Of a stretch of DNA of 6,828 bases, positions 1 through 6,280 are shown one piece after another (position 1 is the first letter of the stretch; the number at the start of each line of letters is the position of its first letter). Source of the DNA: Pyrinomonadaceae bacterium (GTDB taxonomy: Bacteria > Acidobacteriota > Blastocatellia > Pyrinomonadales > Pyrinomonadaceae); contig JAICPV010000121.1 in the NCBI GenBank assembly GCA_025929655.1, positions 1 to 6,828 on the forward strand. The letters run 5' to 3'. Under the pieces are notes generated by a model. It worked only from the letters and a program-made list of their open reading frames with translations, was not told the DNA's origin and made no database searches. A program made the position numbers and the translations under genes.

Positions 1-722
1 AAGATCTGAACGTCGGTCTCCTTGAGCATTTCAAACAGCTGCGGTTCGCTGTAAAAGCTGTCGCGGTCTTCGCCGTCCGTGACCAGGATCATCGCCCGGC
101 GTTTCCGGTCTTCACCGCGGTCTTTCTCATAATTGCTGACCTTATCGGCAGCAAGGTACACCGCGTCGCGTATCGCGGTTTGGCCGCCGTCAATATAAAA
201 ATTATCGAGCGCGTCGATCAGGTATTCCTTCTTGTTGGTGAAATCCTGTTCGATCGAGATCTTGTCACGGCTGACGAAACGAATGATCAGAGTTTCGTCG
301 TACGGCCTATTTGTATTCACAAGGATCTTTCCGGCCTCGATCACCTTGTCCAATTGACGCCGAAGGGAACCGGAATTATCAACCACGAGCGAATAATTGG
401 TCGGGACCTCGGATTGCGAGAAATACTCTATATTCTGCCGTTCGCCATCTTCCGTTACGGCGAAATCGCTCTTCTTCAAATTTGCGATCGGGCGGCCGTT
501 TCTGTCTACAACACGCACGTTTATATTTACCAGTTCCGTGTCGACCCGGATGATCTCTTCTTCTTCCAAGATCTTCTTAGGCGTTGGAGACGGTGAAGGC
601 GTCTGGGCCGCAGCGGCTCCGGGGCGTGTCGTCTGCGCGCTAGAACCGGCCCCAATGGCCAACACAAAAAAGGCTACCGACAAAACAAACAAAATCGAAA
701 AATAAAAACGGGTCTTATCCAT
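1..722 (-). CDS. Exported VWA-domain protein (VWFA-related Acidobacterial type), C-terminus cut by window edge
   Basis: 240 codons are visible and the frame is open to the left edge, so the C-terminal part is missing. Residues 1-29 form a signal peptide: a Lys/Arg n-region, a hydrophobic core at about 7-25, and likely signal peptidase I cleavage after Ser-Ser-Ala29. A low-complexity Ala/Pro/Ser/Thr linker (about 30-48) and a run of four Glu follow. Residues 57-103 form the beta-rich segment that precedes VWA in this family (RVDTELVNINVRVVD, then a DFAVTEDG motif). The VWA domain starts near 109. Its MIDAS metal site is intact: D115-x-S117-x-S119, Thr182 in GGQTAIRDA, and Asp216 in LVTDGED. 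The protein is predicted to be exported and to bind ligand or protein through a divalent metal; its partner is unknown. The start is supported by AGGAAG eight bases upstream. It is the second gene of a pair with the paralogous VWA gene, 12 bp away. Family assignment comes from recognised motifs, not a search. Confidence 0.88.
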   Translation of the reverse strand, partial: MDKTRFYFSILFVLSVAFFVLAIGAGSSAQTTRPGAAAAQTPSPSPTPKKILEEEEIIRVDTELVNINVRVVDRNGRPIANLKKSDFAVTEDGERQNIEYFSQSEVPTNYSLVVDNSGSLRRQLDKVIEAGKILVNTNRPYDETLIIRFVSRDKISIEQDFTNKKEYLIDALDNFYIDGGQTAIRDAVYLAADKVSNYEKDRGEDRKRRAMILVTDGEDRDSFYSEPQLFEMLKETDVQI

Positions 723-730
723 GAATGACA

Positions 731-736
731 CTTCCT
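731..736 (-). promoter_or_regulatory. Shine-Dalgarno AGGAAG overlapping the upstream stop codon
   Basis: On the minus strand the first VWA gene ends in TAG, and the last two bases of that stop are the first two of AGGAAG. The site lies eight bases before the ATG at 722, which is ideal spacing. Ribosomes terminating on the first gene would sit on the initiation site of the second, so translational coupling is likely. It is the only strong Shine-Dalgarno seen before any start in the window. Confidence 0.65.
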
Positions 737-1727
737 ACTTGTAGCTTACGTTCGGGGATGCGTAATAGCCTTCTCGGCCGCGAACACTTAGACGCGGAAG
801 ACCGCGTGGCGGGTTCACTTTAACTTTCACACGGCGCCATTTGCCGTCGGGCTGAAAATCGGTCGGCGTGTAGCCGACGGAATATTGATGGCGGAGCTCC
901 AAAGCGATACGTTCGAAGATCTCGTCCATCTCCGCAGGGCCGTTAGGATAAAAGGATTTCCCGCCGGAAACTGAGGAGAGCTCGTCCAAAAACGCCTGGC
1001 CCTGCATTCCCATCTGCGATCCCGAGTCGCCCCGGTCAAGAATTCCGACCGAATATGTTACAACGTCCGATTCCTTCATTAGACGGCGTACCTCCCCAAA
1101 ATTATAACGCGAGGAATTGTCCTGGCCGTCGCTGATAATAAGCAACGCTCGTTTTTGATGGGCACCACGAGTAACCCGCTCGAGGCCCAGATATACAGCG
1201 TCATAAAGTGCTGTATTGCGGGCAGGTTGTACCAAGGTAAGTTTCTGCAGAACCGCATCGCCATCACGCGTTCGATCCAGCAGCAATTCGGCCTTGGAAT
1301 TAAAAGCGATAAGGAAATACTCGTCGGATGGATGGCTCGAAGAAATAAAGCGCTGCAGTGCGGTGCGGGCTTTTTTTATCTTATCGCCGCTCATCGATCC
1401 TGAAACATCGAACAGGATCCCGACCGATATTGGAGCGTCGCTGTCGCTGAAAAAGGTTACTTCCTGCTCCTTATTGTTATCGATTATCGTAAAGGCGTCC
1501 TTTGAAAGTCCTGAAACATATCGCCCATATAGGTCCGTTACCGTCAGCGTCAGTGTTACCAGATCGGTCCGCACGGCAATGGGTTTTTTAGTGTCATCAA
1601 CAGGAGGCGAGGGAGTTGCTTCTTGCCCAACCGAGGAAAAGCTTAAAAAAAGTACAACGCAAATGGCAGCGGCTATCCGCGAGATGCTGGGGGATCCGGG
1701 ACTTCGGAAACGATTGGACTGATCCAT
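735..1727 (-). CDS. Exported VWA-domain protein (VWFA-related Acidobacterial type), complete
   Basis: 330 aa. A basic N-terminus and a hydrophobic stretch at about 17-32 look like a signal peptide, with cleavage near SVG34 or A37. A short Pro/Asp linker follows. Residues 52-95 form the family's beta-rich lead-in (VRTDLVTLTLTVTD, then DAFTIIDNNKEQ). The VWA domain spans about 100-275 with a complete MIDAS: D107-x-S109-x-S111 in FDVSGSM, Thr172 in NTALYDAV, and Asp200 in IISDGQD. The C-terminal 45 residues carry the HQYSVGYTPT and GREGYYA motifs typical of the family tail. It probably acts outside the cytoplasmic membrane as a metal-dependent binding or adhesion module; no enzymatic motif is seen. 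It is the promoter-proximal gene of the two-gene VWA operon and is divergent from the GspF/GspE operon. No good Shine-Dalgarno precedes its ATG, but the signal peptide begins at the right distance, which supports the start. The specific role is unknown. Confidence 0.9.
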   Translation of the reverse strand: MDQSNRFRSPGSPSISRIAAAICVVLFLSFSSVGQEATPSPPVDDTKKPIAVRTDLVTLTLTVTDLYGRYVSGLSKDAFTIIDNNKEQEVTFFSDSDAPISVGILFDVSGSMSGDKIKKARTALQRFISSSHPSDEYFLIAFNSKAELLLDRTRDGDAVLQKLTLVQPARNTALYDAVYLGLERVTRGAHQKRALLIISDGQDNSSRYNFGEVRRLMKESDVVTYSVGILDRGDSGSQMGMQGQAFLDELSSVSGGKSFYPNGPAEMDEIFERIALELRHQYSVGYTPTDFQPDGKWRRVKVKVNPPRGLPRLSVRGREGYYASPNVSYK

Positions 1728-1752
1728 ATGGAAGTCTTAAACGAGTAAACTC

Positions 1753-1781
1753 ATATTAGAGAAGTACTGATAGTTGTGCAA
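1753..1781 (-). promoter_or_regulatory. Candidate promoter of the VWA operon
   Basis: Read on the minus strand, TTGCAC (1781-1776) and TAATAT (1758-1753) are separated by exactly 17 bases, and the -10 lies about 25 bases before the ATG at 1727. The hexamers match the sigma-70 consensus at 3/6 and 4/6, so the spacing is better than the boxes. It is placed correctly in the divergent spacer, but this is a motif-based guess. Confidence 0.3.
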
Positions 1782-1874
1782 GACGTTTGTTTGATGATGT
1801 ACAAATCATTTCGGTTGTTCGGCCGGACGGCGATTTTTGCGCGTAATACTTGCAACAAAAGGCGATATCTTGCG

Positions 1875-1883
1875 TGTTATAAT
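1875..1883 (+). promoter_or_regulatory. Extended -10 promoter (TGTTATAAT) of the gspF-gspE operon
   Basis: A perfect TGnTATAAT extended -10 element lies 67 bases before the ATG at 1951, predicting a transcript start near 1890 and a leader of about 60 nt. No good -35 lies at 17-18 bases. A TTGCAA at 1850-1855 is 22 bases upstream of the -10, which is too far, but extended -10 promoters can work without a -35. The site also argues against translation from the upstream in-frame TTG at 1837, which would lie before the promoter. Confidence 0.5.
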
Positions 1884-1950
1884 TGGTCCTCCGGGGAAGG
1901 GATCGCCGCGCGCCGACCTGGGTTCTCCGCAGAATATAAATTCGAGTCAT

Positions 1951-3183
1951 ATGTCAGAATTTGTTTGCCGTTTGGGCACGCCGTCCGGGGAAGTGGTTAC
2001 CCGCATTGTTGAAGCCAGCGTGGCATCCGATGCCCGCGTTCAATTGGAACGCGAGGGATTTCGGGTTTTTTCGGTTGCTTCTACGACCGGTGGGATCTCT
2101 TCGGTCCTGCCGTTTGGCGCAGGCCATAAGCGGCGGGTCAAGCAAGCGGATTTTCTTCTCTTCAACCAGCAATTGTCGGCCCTTTTGAGGGCCGGAATCC
2201 CGGTTTTGCAGGCGATAACGTTGTTGAAGGCTCGTTCAGCATCGGGTGCGCTTCGCGAGATCCTGGCGGACGTGGAGGAAAAGATCAAAAGCGGAATACC
2301 GTTGTCCGAGGCATTCGAGGCCCAAGGGATGTTCCCGAGGATCTATACCGCTTCTATCCTTTCCGGTGAGAAGAGCGGCGCGCTGGATGAAGTACTCCTC
2401 CGGTATGTCGATTACCTCAAACGAAGCGTCGGTCTTACGCGAAAGTTGCGCGGAGCGTTAGCATATCCTGCATTTCTCCTGGTCGCGTCTGGATTCATGG
2501 TCACGTTCCTCACGCTTTACATCGTGCCGCGGATGTCCGACCTGTTCAAGGGATTGAGCCAAAGCAGGGGATTGCCAACGATCACCGTCGTCGTTCTCGC
2601 CATCTCGACCGGCGTGGCCAACAATATCTGGTGGCTAGCGCCGCTTCTGTTAATTATCGCGTTTGCTTTATTTATCTGGATGCGGACCGACGGCGGCAGG
2701 CTGATGCTCCACAAATTTTTGCTAAAGCTTCCGATCGCGGGCGCTCTGATCCGTCAGATGGCGACCGCACAGTTGGCGCGATCTCTTTCAACATTGTTGT
2801 CGGGCGGGATCACGGTGCCGGATTCCTGGGAGATCGCCGCTCAGGCTCTTAACAATCGCGAGCTACGACGCCGCAGTCAATTGGTTTCCCCGATGATCCG
2901 CGAGGGCCGCGGCTTTACTGAATCGCTCCAACAGGCAGGATGGATCCCGGAATTGGGCCTGGATATGATCGGGATCGGTGAAGGATCAGGCAGTCTCCGC
3001 GAGATGTTGGACGAGGTTGCCGCATTTTACGACGCTGAAGCCGAAGTGAAGCTTGAGCAACTCACGACACTGATGGAGCCTCTCATCCTTGTGTTCATGG
3101 CTGGTGTGGTTGTCGCGATCCTACTCGCGATCTATCTGCCGATCATCGAAACGATCTCGTCAGGCCCCATGCGCGGTCGATAG
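1951..3183 (+). CDS. gspF: Type II secretion/type IV pilus inner-membrane platform protein, GspF/PilC family
   Basis: 410 aa from the ATG at 1951, which matches the usual length of about 400. The polytopic platform protein sits in the cytoplasmic membrane, contacts the assembly ATPase and helps lift pilin subunits into the growing fibre. Two copies of the T2SSF domain are visible, at about 66-194 and 268-397. Each has a helical opening (FNQQLSALLRAGIPVLQAIT; LARSLSTLLSGGITVPDSWE) and a later glycine motif (GEKSGALDEVL at 139; GEGSGSLREML at 343). Hydrophobic segments lie at about 171-192, 222-244 and 376-398, giving three membrane passes. The N-terminal segment MSEFVCRLGTPSGEV is typical of PilC-like proteins. 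The frame stays open upstream to a TTG at 1837, adding 38 residues, but that part has no family resemblance and spans the likely promoter. The ATPase gene follows after 9 bp. PilC and GspF cannot be told apart here, so the symbol is a family label. Confidence 0.93.
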   Translation: MSEFVCRLGTPSGEVVTRIVEASVASDARVQLEREGFRVFSVASTTGGISSVLPFGAGHKRRVKQADFLLFNQQLSALLRAGIPVLQAITLLKARSASGALREILADVEEKIKSGIPLSEAFEAQGMFPRIYTASILSGEKSGALDEVLLRYVDYLKRSVGLTRKLRGALAYPAFLLVASGFMVTFLTLYIVPRMSDLFKGLSQSRGLPTITVVVLAISTGVANNIWWLAPLLLIIAFALFIWMRTDGGRLMLHKFLLKLPIAGALIRQMATAQLARSLSTLLSGGITVPDSWEIAAQALNNRELRRRSQLVSPMIREGRGFTESLQQAGWIPELGLDMIGIGEGSGSLREMLDEVAAFYDAEAEVKLEQLTTLMEPLILVFMAGVVVAILLAIYLPIIETISSGPMRGR

Positions 3184-3192
3184 AAAAACAAA

Positions 3193-4872
3193 ATGAACGA
3201 AACAGTAACAACGGTCGCTAATGCTTCCTCGCCAAAGATCGAGCTCTCCGATTTCTTGGAAAATGAACCGCCGGAGGTCGTCGAGGCGAAAGCTCTGGCC
3301 CGGCGATACCGGCTTCCGTTCATCGATCTGCTCCCTGCGGAAGGCGAATCGCCGATCGACTACGAAGAGCTGGCCACGGTACCGGTCGAAATGATGCTAA
3401 AGAACCACTTCGTGCCGCTAAAGCGCGAAGGCCGCGACCTTCACGCGGCGATGGCCGATCCGACAAATCTCGAACGTCTTAACGAGCTTGAGAATGCGTT
3501 GAACGTGCGGATCGTTCCGTACATTGCCACGCAAGGGGCCATCGACGTTGTTTTGAAGAAGGGCGACGCCACGCAGCGCGTTTTGCAGGAAGCCGCGTCC
3601 GGATTCAAGATCTCGCTGGTTAAGGAAACAGAGCACGGTGACGAGGTACTTGACCTCGACCGCCTGGCGACCGATTCCGAGATGTCGCCGATCATCAAGC
3701 TCGTCGATACCATCGTCTACAACGCGATGGAATCGCGAGCATCCGATATTCACATCGAAGCGGGCGACCGAGATGTTCGCGTCAAATTCAGGATCGACGG
3801 CGCATTGTACGCAAAGGTCGATCCGATCGATATCGCATATCACCAGACCCTCATTTCCCGTATAAAGGTGATGTCGGAGCTGGATATCGCCGAGCGTCGT
3901 ATCCCGCAGGACGGGCGATTCCGGGTTCGCTACAAGGGGCGTACGGTCGATTTTCGTGTTTCGATACTGCCATCGGCATTTGGCGAGAATTGCGTTATCC
4001 GTATTTTGGATAAAGAGCAGATCTCCGAGGAATTTAAGAACCTAAGTCTTGACGTCGTCGGGTTTGATGCTGAGGATCTTCGCCGTTTCCGGATGTATAT
4101 CAAAGAGCCCTACGGAATGGTGCTCGTCACCGGCCCGACCGGATCTGGTAAGACGACCACTCTATATGCGGCGTTGAATGAGATACGGAATGACGAAGAC
4201 AAGATCATCACTATCGAGGATCCGGTCGAGTACGTGCTGCAGGGGATCATGCAGATCCCGGTCAACGAGAAGAAAGGTCTGACGTTCGCCCGCGGTCTTC
4301 GTTCGATACTTCGCCACGATCCGGACAAGGTAATGGTCGGGGAAATTCGAGACGAAGAAACGGCGCAGATCGCTATCCAGTCCGCACTGACGGGCCATCT
4401 CGTTTTTACAACCGTCCACGCGAACAACGTTATCGACGTGATCGGCCGCTTTTTAAATATGGGTGTCGAACCCTATAACTTTGTTTCATCTCTCAACTGC
4501 GTCCTTGCTCAGAGGCTGGTTCGTCTGCTTTGCCCGACGTGCAAACGTCATTACAAACCGTCCGATGAAGAGCTGTTTGAATCGGGCCTGAGGCCTGAAG
4601 ACGTAAAAGAAAATCATTTTTACAGAAACGTGGGCTGCGATGCATGCAACCACACTGGTTACAGAGGGCGTACGGCGATCCATGAGCTTCTGGACATGTC
4701 GGATACTGTGCGGGAAATGATCATCGAACGACGGCCCGGCTCTGAGATCCGGCGGCAAGCAGAAAGTGAGGGACTCGCCAGCCTTCGCGGCTCGGCGGTC
4801 AAGAAGGTCTTCGCGGGCACAACCACATTGCACGAGATCAACCGCGTTACATTTGTCGAGGAAGTACGTTAA
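3193..4872 (+). CDS. gspE: Type IV pilus/type II secretion assembly ATPase, GspE/PilB family
   Basis: 559 aa. This cytoplasmic hexameric ATPase powers pilus or pseudopilus extension together with the GspF-like protein encoded just upstream. The N-terminal region (about 28-123) resembles the second half of the GspE/MshEN N-domain (ARRYRLPFIDL, then VPLKREG, AMADPTNL and IATQ). The first half, which carries the RLG motif, is absent. The catalytic core has SDIHIE at 184-189, the arginine-rich ISRIKVMSELDIAERRIPQD (221-240), Walker A GPTGSGKT at 314-321, the Asp box ITIEDPVEY at 339-347, Walker B with GEIRD at 383-387, and the His box TGHLVFTTVHAN at 400-411. A zinc-type tetracysteine is present (C447, C450, C482, C485), as expected for GspE/PilB rather than for the retraction ATPase PilT. 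The TTVHANN and GRFLNMGVEPYNFVSSLN block recalls GspE/PulE-type paralogues more than classical PilB. The ATG has an A-rich leader but no clear Shine-Dalgarno. The gene probably shares one transcript with gspF. Confidence 0.95.
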   Translation: MNETVTTVANASSPKIELSDFLENEPPEVVEAKALARRYRLPFIDLLPAEGESPIDYEELATVPVEMMLKNHFVPLKREGRDLHAAMADPTNLERLNELENALNVRIVPYIATQGAIDVVLKKGDATQRVLQEAASGFKISLVKETEHGDEVLDLDRLATDSEMSPIIKLVDTIVYNAMESRASDIHIEAGDRDVRVKFRIDGALYAKVDPIDIAYHQTLISRIKVMSELDIAERRIPQDGRFRVRYKGRTVDFRVSILPSAFGENCVIRILDKEQISEEFKNLSLDVVGFDAEDLRRFRMYIKEPYGMVLVTGPTGSGKTTTLYAALNEIRNDEDKIITIEDPVEYVLQGIMQIPVNEKKGLTFARGLRSILRHDPDKVMVGEIRDEETAQIAIQSALTGHLVFTTVHANNVIDVIGRFLNMGVEPYNFVSSLNCVLAQRLVRLLCPTCKRHYKPSDEELFESGLRPEDVKENHFYRNVGCDACNHTGYRGRTAIHELLDMSDTVREMIIERRPGSEIRRQAESEGLASLRGSAVKKVFAGTTTLHEINRVTFVEEVR

Positions 4873-4887
4873 CGAAAAACGGATTTG

Positions 4888-4920
4888 GTGGAAGCGGTCA
4901 TGCACCGGCTTCCGCATTTT
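4888..4920. terminator. Hairpin terminator between convergent genes
   Basis: Bases 4888-4898 pair with 4904-4915 (core GGAAGCGGT against ACC-g-GCTTCC, one bulged G, one G-U pair) around the five-base loop CATGC. ATTTT follows on the plus strand, a short but usable U-tract for ending the gspF-gspE transcript. On the minus strand a run of five T lies about ten bases past the stem, so it may act in both directions. The stop codon of the dehydratase gene (4898-4900) lies at the loop, so its 3' end is part of the hairpin. Confidence 0.55.
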
Positions 4921-5875
4921 GAGAAAGCAACTTTGTAAAAACGGAAGCGTCGACGTTTCCGCCGCTGACGACAAGGCAAATCCGTTTTCCCTGCCACTTA
5001 GTGTTATCCGAGATCAGGGCAGCAAGAGACAACGCGCCGGTCGGTTCGCATTTTAGATTGGCAAGGTGAAAATAAAGCCGCAAAGCCTCGGCGATCGCGG
5101 TTTCAGGTACTTCGATTATTTCAGTTACGTTTTCCCGAATGATCTCCCAATTCAGGTTCCCCAATGAGATCGTTCGCGCCCCGTCTGCGATCGTCATCGG
5201 CTCGGCTTCGTTCCGAATGAGCTTACGCGCCTTTACTGACCGAGCCGCGTCGTTGCCCAGCCGGGGTTCGGCGCCGACCACGCGAGTTTGCGAACCGCTG
5301 CGTTCCAGCCCCTGCACCACGCCGGAGATCAAACCGCCCCCGCCGACCGGCACAACGACGATGTCAAATCCTTTCGCAGCCAGTTCATCGCCAAGTGACG
5401 CATTTCCGTCAATCACCAGCTGATCGTCGTACGGACTTGCAAAATAGGCCTCAGGCATTTCGGCGGCAAGCTGAACCGCGCGCTCGTTCCGACCGACCTT
5501 TGTCGTATCGACGAGATCGACTTTCGCGCCGAAACCACGAACTGAGTCGATCTTGACCTGAGCTGAGGTGACCGGCATTACGACAGTGCAGTCTTTCCCG
5601 AGGAACTTGCACGCGTAGGCGAGCGCTTGACCGAAATTACCCGAAGAAGCCGTGAGGATCGAATCGTTCGGAACATTCGACGCCAGATTGTAAGCCGCAC
5701 GGAACTTGAAGCTCCCTGTATGTTGAAACGTTTCGCTTGCGATCGTAATATCCAGGCCAAGGTGGTCACGGAGCTTTGAACTCTCGATAAAGGTGGTCGG
5801 GCGAATGACTTCGGACAGTGCTAGCATATTTGGTGACCGAAGTGTATAACTCCTGTTTTGCGAGGGCAAGTCCAT
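4898..5875 (-). CDS. PLP-dependent threonine/serine dehydratase-like enzyme (fold type II)
   Basis: 325 aa, the size of single-domain catabolic threonine dehydratases and serine racemases; no ACT regulatory domain is present, so the feedback-regulated IlvA type is unlikely. Such cytoplasmic enzymes deaminate L-threonine or L-serine to 2-oxobutyrate or pyruvate, or racemise serine. The PLP lysine is K57 in QHTGSFKFRAA. SSGN at 77-80 supplies the substrate loop and the serine (S78) used as second acid/base in serine racemase. The glycine loop GGGG (178-181) holds the cofactor phosphate, and S304 of SGGN (304-307) faces the pyridine nitrogen. GAEPRLGNDA (201-210) matches the divalent-metal site region, with E203 and D209. 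The residue after SSGN is Phe where His is usual. The ATG at 5875 gives a 16-residue leader before MLALSEVI. The ATG at 5827 (residue 17) would fit the family N-terminus equally well, and neither has a Shine-Dalgarno. Exact substrate cannot be assigned. Confidence 0.88.
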   Translation of the reverse strand: MDLPSQNRSYTLRSPNMLALSEVIRPTTFIESSKLRDHLGLDITIASETFQHTGSFKFRAAYNLASNVPNDSILTASSGNFGQALAYACKFLGKDCTVVMPVTSAQVKIDSVRGFGAKVDLVDTTKVGRNERAVQLAAEMPEAYFASPYDDQLVIDGNASLGDELAAKGFDIVVVPVGGGGLISGVVQGLERSGSQTRVVGAEPRLGNDAARSVKARKLIRNEAEPMTIADGARTISLGNLNWEIIRENVTEIIEVPETAIAEALRLYFHLANLKCEPTGALSLAALISDNTKWQGKRICLVVSGGNVDASVFTKLLSQNAEAGA

Positions 5876-5894
5876 TCATCAATTCACGATTCAC
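5874..5894. repeat. Three short ATTCAY repeats in the divergent spacer
   Basis: ATTCAT (5874-5879), ATTCAC (5882-5887) and ATTCAC (5889-5894) occur in the same orientation, spaced 8 and 7 bases start to start, in the gap between the dehydratase and CxxC-protein genes. The first copy overlaps the upstream dehydratase ATG. They could be an operator for the divergent pair, but such short repeats can arise by chance. Confidence 0.2.
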
Positions 5895-5903
5895 TAATTT
5901 GTT

Positions 5904-6242
5904 ATGGACAAAGATGAAATATTCGAGTTGATCGACCAGCTATATGCGCAAGCGAAAATGCAGTTCGGAAACGCGATCAAGTCACGATGGTTTTACGACC
6001 GCGACGGTTGTCCGGGATGCGGACGCAAGATCAAAGAAATGAAATGGAAGGGGCAGAAAGCTCTGTCGCTGAACGCTTTTATTTACCGCGAGCACGGCGT
6101 ATTGATCGCATACCTGCTGTGCGGCAAATGTGCAAAACACATTTTCGAAAGATCAGAGGTGGACCCGAACGCGCCAACCGAAGTTCACGGCGAGATCGAA
6201 AAGAATTTGAAGAATGCGTTCGTCAAGCATCTCGGCCACTAG
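5904..6242 (+). CDS. Uncharacterised small protein with two CxxC pairs (possible zinc ribbon)
   Basis: 112 aa; I do not recognise the family. Residues 1-30 look helical (MDKDEIFELIDQLYAQAKM). CPGC (C36, C39) and CGKC (C73, C76) are 33 residues apart, and the first is followed by a basic stretch (GRKIKEMKWKG). This is the arrangement expected of a zinc ribbon or treble-clef fold with four cysteine ligands. Residues 55-72 are hydrophobic beta-like strands, and the C-terminal part (84-112) is charged and helical. No signal peptide or membrane segment is seen, so it is probably cytoplasmic. Composition is balanced and the frame is complete, and it is longer and better formed than the frames overlapping it, which supports a real gene. 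It is divergent from the dehydratase by 28 bp and 38 bp upstream of the kinase gene on the same strand, so it may be co-transcribed with the kinase. A nucleic-acid or protein-binding role is possible but unproven. Confidence 0.75.
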   Translation: MDKDEIFELIDQLYAQAKMQFGNAIKSRWFYDRDGCPGCGRKIKEMKWKGQKALSLNAFIYREHGVLIAYLLCGKCAKHIFERSEVDPNAPTEVHGEIEKNLKNAFVKHLGH

Positions 6243-6280
6243 GCTTGCCGGGTACCACACGACGTCAACTCCTGTAAGCG

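Noticed and set aside
180..705. Plus-strand open frames (138 and 102 aa) opposite the left-edge VWA gene
   Set aside because: They lie wholly antisense to a gene with a clear signal peptide and MIDAS motifs, and their translations show no domain or composition typical of a real protein.
1216..1722. 168-aa plus-strand open frame
   Set aside because: Antisense shadow of the complete VWA gene; Ser/Arg-rich translation with no recognisable motif.
1850..1883. TTGCAA ... TATAAT as a standard sigma-70 promoter
   Set aside because: The spacer is 22 bases, outside the usual 16-19; only the extended -10 element is kept.
3418..3843. 141-aa minus-strand open frame within gspE
   Set aside because: Mirror of a strongly conserved ATPase coding region; the low-complexity Asp/Val/Arg translation is typical of a codon-bias shadow.
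4486..4974. 162-aa minus-strand open frame across the end of gspE and the terminator
   Set aside because: Overlaps the ATPase tetracysteine region and the dehydratase 3' end in another frame, with no supporting motif.
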